From assembly GCA_001579985.1 (NCBI GenBank), contig LRSR01009636.1:1-20298 (forward strand): 20,298 nt of DNA, written 5' to 3'. A program made the position numbers and the translations under genes. The stretch comes from Hypsibius dujardini. Taxonomy: Eukaryota; Tardigrada; Eutardigrada; Parachela; Hypsibiidae. Under the pieces are notes generated by a model. The model was not told the origin of the DNA, did no database searches, and was given only the letters and a program-made list of their open reading frames with translations. Shown piece by piece: positions 9,597-18,500 of this stretch. Numbering within the stretch: position 1 is the first letter of the stretch; each line of letters opens with the position of its first letter.

Positions 9597-12500
9597 CTGT
9601 AACAATAACATTGTTATGATATATCAAGGTAAACACCGCCAAACGAACATACAACCAGGGAGAGAGAGAGATAATCGGTCAGGCAGACAAACGTAGTGTT
9701 AGAAAACAGACAGACAAGTACATACACACATGCAGAGATACAGAGAGAGAAGACAGACATTGAGTGTGACAGACGGACAAATGGAGTTTCGGACAAATGG
9801 GGAGCTAAAAGGCAAAGAGCCAGAGACAGATACAATAGGCAAGAGCGGAGGAGAGTTGCGCGCATACGAAAACAAACGTTGGTAACGAAGGCAAAACATG
9901 TTTTTGTATATCTCCTACTTACCGGAACGAGCCTCCATGAGGGTTTGAAGGAAGGTCGGAGGCGTTTATGCACGACCGCGGTCTGGACGGCCTCATTAGT
10001 GGGCGAGGTGCCGAGCTCCTCCTCCAGGGGCAGCCTGAAAATGCCCACGATCTCTTCGCGCGTGAGCTGCGTCCGCGACAGGATCTCCCAGAGGACAAGG
10101 CCGCACGCGTAAACATCCACCCGCAGGAAGGAGACCACGTTGAGGGAGATGGCGCCCTCTAGCAGTTCCGGCGCCATGTATCGGCGTGTGCCCACCTGGA
10201 AAATGATTAGAGCATCACAATCACATTCGTATAATATGAAAGGCGCAATTACGAAATGGACACGTGTTTTCGTTAAAAGGTCCTCGATAGACAAATGGAA
10301 GACAATACCAAAAACGAAAAGCATACCGTTTACGTATTGCCTACGTATTAGACATCTAAATATAACAGGGACATAATATTGCCTACTTTACTGTCTTTTC
10401 TTTCTTTATTAGAAAGTTTAAATATAATCTTATTAATTTCGGTCTTTAAAATGCAGTTCGAATTAGAGCTAAGTTCTGTAGGGTTATTTTTGTTATTTTA
10501 ACACAAACCTTCCTATACAACTCACCAAGACAAGGAATAAAGTTTAAACGCAGAAATAGTCCAATTGTAAGTGAATAAGCCAGTGCTTGATTGCTGATTA
10601 ATTCGATAAGGCTCACAACAAAACAAATTATTGGTGGGCATTTTCGTTCAAGTTAATTTTCTTTTAAAAAGGGTAAAGTGTGTTCTTGGTATAAAGCGAA
10701 AAGGCCACCAAAGTTAAATAATTCAAAATTTTCTCCAATATTTCAAACTAAGTGAGTGAACGTACCTGGCCGTGCTTATCGCCGATGCGTTCGTCCGCCT
10801 CGAAGGACGTTGCCAGGCCGAAATCCGCGATACACGCCGTCCCGTCCGCCTTGATGAGCACGTTGGTGGACTTGAAGTCGCGGTGCGCGATCGCCGGCTT
10901 CCCGTCCGAGTCGTGGAGGAAGGCCAGACCGGCCATCATGGAGCACATGACGGTGTCGGCCTCTTCATTCGAGATGGTACGACCCTTGAGCAGGTCCACC
11001 AATGAGCCGCGTGGATGGTACTCAGTGACGAGGAACATGCGCGACTCTGCCGCGCGCTGTCCCGCCAAAATGAACCGCAGAATGTACAGATGCGGATTGG
11101 GCATAAGGAAGTTGTGGTAGATGTGGACCTCGTTCTTCCAGGAGGCCAGCTCTGTGGCCGGGGTGATTTTCACGGCGACAATAACCTGGAGTAAGAAAAA
11201 AAACAGGTTATTTAAATGCACACTTGAATTTAATTATAATAGGAAGTAAACATCAATTAGCAACGTTTATTACTGTATTATTTAACTCAATTCAATTTCA
11301 TTTAATTTTCAAAAGCTAAAGCTAGTCTTTCGACTAACAGGTATTCAAATACCTCTTTGAATGTGATTAAAATATTAAACAAATATCAATTAAAAGCAAA
11401 GTTTGGTATTACTTAATCAGTACTTTATAAGTTGGTTCAATTACTTTCAAAAGATAAAGCTAATTTTTCGACAAACAGGTATTTAAATACATATTTAATG
11501 AATTTGATTAAATACAAAATAAGTATCATTTCAGCAAAGTTTATGATTATTCAGGCCAGTACTCTCCAAGTCAATTCAATTTATACTAATCTGTTTTCAA
11601 AAGATACAGTCAGTTTTTCAACCCTTAAAAAGGACCACTACTCTAAATATAACATAAAGTAAAGATACTTAAAAATGAATTCTCGGTGTCCATACATTAG
11701 TAAAATATGCCCGAAAATGCATTAAAAATATTTACTTGAAATCAAATACCACTTTTGGCCATTAATATATTGTAAATATTTCTATGCGAGTCAGCATTTT
11801 TGAATTGACTAGGGAGATTGTGAACTCTGCTGAACTAGGACCCCTGGACAGACCACATGCCTGCCTGTCTGGGTGACTCTTGTCTAAATTACTTTTGGAC
11901 AGGGAGACAAAAAATGGTCGACCGGCGCACTTCTGTCAATCAAAGACTAACTTGGGTCGTCGTCGTTTTCAATTTCACACACACACCTGACCTTCCCCGC
12001 CTCACCACACGGAGAGAACGGTTCCTGGGTCGCGGACGAGCCCTAGATGTTCGACATGTGAGTACGTCAAGGGCTAACAAAAAATGCAAATCGTGCACGA
12101 GTTATCTTCGGAAAGTTTCGCAATCTCGGCTATTGCTGATAAAATACGTCGATAAAATTCCCTGAGGTGTATGCTGTGAGGCAAAGTCTAGCTCAAATAG
12201 TTGAAAATAGAAGTGGAAGGCAACACACAATGATGAGGCAAAATGTGAAGCACAACTCAAATACAAACAGAAGAGGACAGTTCACATTTACAGTCATACA
12301 GAAAAATGGTAGTCATACCGATAGGCGGACAGACAGACATTCAAACATTGACAGACAGACAGATAGATTGACAGACAAGCAGACACACAGAAAAGAAAGC
12401 AGACAGACAGGCACGTAGACAAGCAGACAAATAGACAGGCAGGTAAACAGGCAGACGACCAAAACAGTCAGGCAGACAGACGGACAGACAATTAAGACAG

Positions 12501-15500
12501 GCGGACACAGACAAAACTTTGGCTTTTCGTAATTTTTCGCCGGTAGTCCAGTCCAGTCAACCGGATTGTGCAAAGTCCTATACTTGCTTCCTCAAGGACT
12601 CATTGCGAATAACGTAGATAATTTTACAAATAAGGTAAAGCAAAATATTCGCAGAGGCTGAATGCCCCAACGATGCATAGACGTCTAAAAATTGAAAATA
12701 AATGCCTGAAAGGATCGAGCCTGATTTTGCTCCGAGAGATCAGGCAATCAATCACCGTCTGTTCGCGCTACCTCATCCATCAAGCCTCAACCCCCCCCCC
12801 AAACCGATCCAAACTCACCTCGCCCAGTCGACCCTTCCACACCTCCCCATAGCGGCCCATGGCCTTCCGCTCAAGCAGCGCGAGATTCTTCAGCAGCACA
12901 CACCCGTCCTGGTCGGCGTACTCGGCGGCCATCAAGGGGGCCATCATCAGCGGGCTCTCCGCGTCGTACGGCACCTTCTTCCCGTCGCTGCCGAGCAACT
13001 GCCGGCGGAAGAAGCGGAACGCAAAGTACCCCACCAGCAGCAGCAGCAGCAGGCAGATGAGCACAATCACCGCCACCAACGTGGTCGTTAGCGAGGACCA
13101 CGTTAGCGCCAGCGGCTCCACCGAGCTCCTCGTCGTTCCTTCCGCCGGTGGTTGAATGACGGACGGTGCGACGCTCTTCTCCGACGAAGCCAGGTCGGAT
13201 GTGGCCGGGATGACGATAGGGTCCTCCTTAACGGGCTGGGCGTCCATCCAGACGACACCGGTGCGGTTGAGGGCGCGGAACTCGTGGTCCAGCAGTTGGT
13301 CAACGTGGGGACGCGGCTTGGCGTCCCCGAGGCGCACCAGCTGGTTGCAGTGATGCCCGGTGCAGCAGCAAAAGTGGATCTTATCTGTGCGGGAGTTGGC
13401 GCAATAGGAGCGGTTGCAGGCGTGGTCCTTCTGCCAGCAGCCCTGTTTCTGGATCACCACATCGCCCTGAAAGTGAAAGGGAAAAAATGCGTAAATATAA
13501 TAATAAAACGTGTTCCACACAATTCCTTAATCAAGCAATAAGAGTAAACGGAAAACTGGGACAATTTTAATCTTCAGATGCCATTTGCTGTACGCGCAAG
13601 TACGATCGACATATACTCTAAAATAGTGTACGTTAAATGTGGATTTTGATTTTAAACTAAATTGAAATTCACCACGTAACCAGCGTCTGATTTTAAATAT
13701 AAATTATTAATTTAAAATCACCGCCAATTTAAAATGGTTGCAGATTATATAACTTCAACTAAGTTTAAAAATTCAACACCTTACTATGTGTTAAAGTGCA
13801 GCAATCAATAAAATCATTGTCAATCACAAAATCAGAATATTTGTGTGAAAATCAATTGAACATTCCGCGAGGAGGAACACACAGTACATGTACACCCACA
13901 ATCAAAAGCCGTCGAGTAACCGATTCATCAATCAACGACCACCGCGCTAACGCCAAACCAGCACATCAATCAAGGCCAATGAAAATCAACCGACTAATAG
14001 AAGGCAATTACGCTGGAACGTAACGTAAATTCGCTAAATTCGTCCGACAATGGCTTTATCACTGGTGTTGATGTACTGTATGTAAGTAAGGGTGTGAGAG
14101 CTGTCACATAAGAAGCAAACACACACACGGACATACAAACATTCATTTTCAATCTCAACAACACTACGTATTAACCATCTCTTTTGCTCCCTTCTCATGT
14201 TTCTCCGGGACCCTCAACACACAAAATTAGCAGCACATACCCCACTCCGCGGCACTCCTGTGTATCGTGTGTGGGGTAGGACTCTCGAGGGTGTCTTGAA
14301 ACAATTTAGCCACATTTGCGCACAGTTCCATTCATCCAGCCCTGACCGTTCGTCTTAATTTCACATTCACCAGATGCTTCCTTCGAGTGTTGTGTATTGC
14401 GTATAAGCATAGGAGTATACAGTATTGTATACCACACACTCCATACAGCCGGAAGCCGATTCATTTCCCCAGGACTACTATTCATATGATCTCTGCTAGG
14501 GGTTGACTCTCCTTCCCTTTTTCCCTCAGAGGCGGTGTGCGTGAGTCACACCGCACTTCCGGCCGGCCATATGTTGTTTAGTTCTAATCCTGACTAGGGT
14601 CGGTCAGTGTTATCACCGAAGCCGGGTAAAACCATCTCTCTCTTTCTCAAGATGTCATCAGCGCTACCCTCACCCCACGGACAAACCTACCAGTCCGCTA
14701 GTCCAATGAGCGATACGGATCGCCGCAATTGCCAATGAATGAATGACTCAAATCTTCCATTAGGGCGGAATCACACCACACCATCCAACTCAAGACACCA
14801 ATCAATAGTAAAACGAAACGAAAACTCAATCGCATCAAACAGGCAATACGTCAATCAACCGAACGAATCGGTACATCAAATCAACCAATCAATAGCCCAG
14901 CAACGCGAACAATCAGACACCTTAACCAATTCTTGAACAGTCTGCAAATCCAATGACTGACAGGGATCGCCGCAACGCCAATAAATGACTGAGGACTAAA
15001 TCTTTCACTGCTCAATTACAAGCGAAATCAAAGTACCCTGCATTAAAGCAAATCAACACACCAATCAATTATCCATCGAAACCAATGCTGTTTTATCACT
15101 GAATATTTGTCAGAACTTCTCACGAATAACCATATTTTTCGACAACATTTTTTATTTTCGTCGTTGAAATTCTCTAAATTAACTTTATTCTCAGGAAAAC
15201 CCACCCCCATAAAAACTAAAAACAGCACTGATGGAAACGAAAACTCAATCAAATCAACCCAACAATACATCAATCAACTAAATGAATCAACACATCAATC
15301 CACCATCAAATCAATCAGTCATACAATCAACGTACGATCAGGCATCTCAACCAATCGTTTAATCAATCAGCGATGACTCGAGCAACAGTATTCAGTTGTA
15401 TATATTTCAACGTCTTCTTCATCGTGCGTGTGCATTAACATACCTCGGCGGTCTCCTTCCAGAATGTGAAACACGCGGGGTCCGTGTCTTCGGGCGGGCA

Positions 15501-18500
15501 GAATTCCAGCAGGCCGCGTCGGCAGGCATCCGGGTTGGTCTTGCACTTTTGGTCGTCATAGCCGTTACAAACGAGCCCGTCCGTCCATCCCAGCTGCCAG
15601 TTGAGGAGAAACACTGCAATCACATAAAAAAACACCGCCGTTGATGGTACTGCTGTCGTCCTCGTCGTACCAGCAGGATGCGGCATAGTTTTTTCTGCTA
15701 TCCTCCAGTAATAATAATAACAACAAAAACAACGACAAAAACGTTTGGAATCGGCGAAATACGAAAAAACATCTTTAGGGACAAAAAATTTGTTTGTTTG
15801 TGTGTGTAAACCTATGATGAAAAAAGCCGCATTGACTCTTCTTGAATACCAAGTACGAGGCGCAAAGTTTTCGGTGATGTTCTGCAGAAATGGAGCGTCG
15901 TCACCAGCATAGCAGCATATCACCATGGACCCTGAACTCACATGACTGTTTGCGTGGTGTGTGTGTGAGGAAAAGCAAAAACAAATCAACGCCCCATGCT
16001 CTCATCTCACAATAAGCAGCCTGGGCATGTGCCACACAGCACTGTCAAAAGTCACGTGTCATGTGGGTTGTAACGGAAACTGACTATTGACTTTCCGCTC
16101 TCTCTGGATCGAGGTGGGTAACGGAGATCCGATCTCCCTGCAGGCTAAATTTAATCAACATCCAATTGTATGATGCCCCCGGTGTGTGTATGCTACAGGG
16201 ATGACAACATTTACGGGAAGCCACCTAGGGACCCCACCTCACAGGCTCACACACAGCAGGAGTGTGACTGTGCTGACACGACGACGTCGACATGTGTATG
16301 AGATGAAATGAAGCAGGTCATGTCCTCATTAGGTACCTTCCCCTTGGCTTCGCGTAGGCTCATGGCTTAAACTTTAACGAGGAGAGCGCCTAATTATGAC
16401 TAGATGACAATTATCTTATTCGTTAGTTAAGATAATTGTTAAAAGGAAAAAAAATTAAATCTGCAGCTCCGATATATTATAATGTGATAATAATTAAATT
16501 CAGTTTTTTTAAAAGAAATTAATGGAAATTTTTCTGGCCAAATCAATACTGACGCTGCATGAAATTATTAAGTGATTAAAATAAAAAAGGGAAGCCTGAT
16601 TCTAGGTAAAATAGTAAATTTTTTCAGTTAAACGAAAACCCATAAAAAATATGTTGTAAGGATAGGATATTGCTGATTAGGAAAACAATAGCCCTGTAGG
16701 CCAAACCGATGGGTTACAATTGCGCACTTTCCTCAGTTAAGCTGAATCAATTATCCGGTAAAAACCACAGAGGAAAGCGCCAAACAGAAACCAACCGAGA
16801 GTTAGCTCAGTTTGTATCATTATAACCGTAAAACAAGCAGATGTCAATAAATCAAACACAATTCCCGGGAAATTTGGTCATACTATCTATCACACGACAT
16901 CTCCGTCGTCGTGTATACGCTAGTACGTGTACGTGACTTTGCCGATTTCGCGGATTCTTGACCTGATTCGCAATGCTGGTAAGGTACATTAAACACCCGA
17001 ATGAAACGGACCGACTGATTCGAGAGACAAAACTGCATCCTTAAAACACACACAAACTGCCCCTGCCTGTGCCAGCTTGCAAAATTCCAAAGCATGCGCG
17101 GTCAAATCGTTTTATCGCATTTCTCGTGCTCATATTATAAACGGTAATTAGAAGCACAAAACGACACATTAGAAGCAGTGACGATTTTCGAGAAAGAGAA
17201 TAAACTGGTATTTATTTCCTAAGAGTAATTTTAATTTTTCAAATTGAACTAACACAAAAAGGGGTTCGGGTCAGGAAATTTGGGATCAGGGGAGATGGCA
17301 GAGTAACCTTAAATGGCCTTTGCTGGGCTGGCTAAAACCAATGCATACACATAGAGCAAGAGCGGATTGAGGCGGGATGTGTGTGGACGTGAATGCCAAG
17401 CGGAAGTTCAATCGATCCGCCCGGGGACCAAATAAACGGCAGGGAAACTGCAACGCTTGTTGCCTGCCTTCTGCTGATCAGCTGTCGACGAGTCCGACGA
17501 CCCACGTCATCCCGATCTAGCGTGTGACTGTGTGTTGTGTAAAATGTAAATCGGATTTCCACGCTACTACACATGCCCACACCCTATATCAGGCATCACA
17601 TCACAGTCACGACTGAAGAAGAAAAAAACTGCTTATGTTGGCATTAATGAAGCTGCTGCACATGACGAAATTGGGATAGACTAATAGTAGTAGTAGAATA
17701 ATCCTGCGGAATGACCATTTTTTTGCGCCTTCCATGTATGTGTGTGACTGTGCGCGCGACACGACGAGAGGGTTTAGAGTTTTTGAAGGCCACTCACATG
17801 AAATGAAACGATTCACGGAATGGCACCACGGCATACGCGATCAGGGCGACAAAGTGGGTCAGACTATACACTACATCATACGTGCGTTTAGTTCATAAAT
17901 CCGAGTTAACCCCATAGCATGAAGTAGGAGTAGGACCTACCAAGACTCACAGTCGCACTGGGAGTTTCTTGTAATTAAGGGGTGGCCGAATTAGCGGCCG
18001 TAAAGACAACAGTATGGAAAAACGCGGCAAAGAGAGCGAGAGTGCCCATCACTAAACACACACACTGCGACTGCAACACATAAGACCACAATTTTCACAA
18101 CTTCACACTGTAGCGTGGAAAAATTTGCAATAGCCTCCCTCTCTCTCTCTTTCGTTCAACTCGATTTTCCGAGCGTGTCCGGCATTCCACACCGCGTGCA
18201 GTGTCCTCTCTCTCTCTCGCGCGCTCTTTCCTTCCACCACTGAAGAAATGAATCATGGATATTTCTCCCCACACACACACACACACACACGAAAATTGCA
18301 GGCCCCTCTCCTCTTCTCCTGTCTCCACGATTCACTCCCTCTCCTGATTCTTCTTTATTAGACGTGAGAGAGCGAAAGGAGAGCCCACTAAAACCCCACT
18401 TCCTTTTAACCAAAATAATATAAATACACTGTGTGCTCTACAATTTTCATCCCACACACACATACACATCACATGGGCCGATATTCTAGTCCCATACAAA

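Larger units (their letters stand above)
11186..12818 (-). other. Type II receptor intron 3 (1633 bp, phase 0)
   Basis: Donor gtgagt, followed closely by a run of ten G on the minus strand (12791-12800), and acceptor cttactccag. It contains a diverged tandem repeat (about 11224-11640) and a CAGA-type microsatellite (about 12325-12510). Otherwise it is AT-rich and featureless. Confidence 0.88.
13467..15443 (-). other. Type II receptor intron 2 (1977 bp, phase 0)
   Basis: Donor gtatgt and acceptor ctttcag. The half nearer exon 2 (plus 14703-15375) is an AATC-rich tandem duplication with an inserted element, listed separately. The part at 13470-14700 includes scattered AATCAATC-like words and short inverted repeats (for example GCGGTGTG/CACACCGC at 14532-14554), but no gene. 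Confidence 0.88.

Noticed and set aside
12702-13155. Plus-strand frames opposite type II receptor exon 3
   Set aside because: Antisense shadows of a GC-rich coding exon; the minus-strand frame encodes the recognisable receptor.
14532-14554. Inverted repeat GCGGTGTG/CACACCGC with a 7-base loop
   Set aside because: It could form a small hairpin, but 8-bp arms arise by chance and nothing nearby suggests a function.
16123-16137. Short palindrome GGAGATC-C-GATCTCC
   Set aside because: A 7-bp arm is common in a window this size and there is no supporting context.
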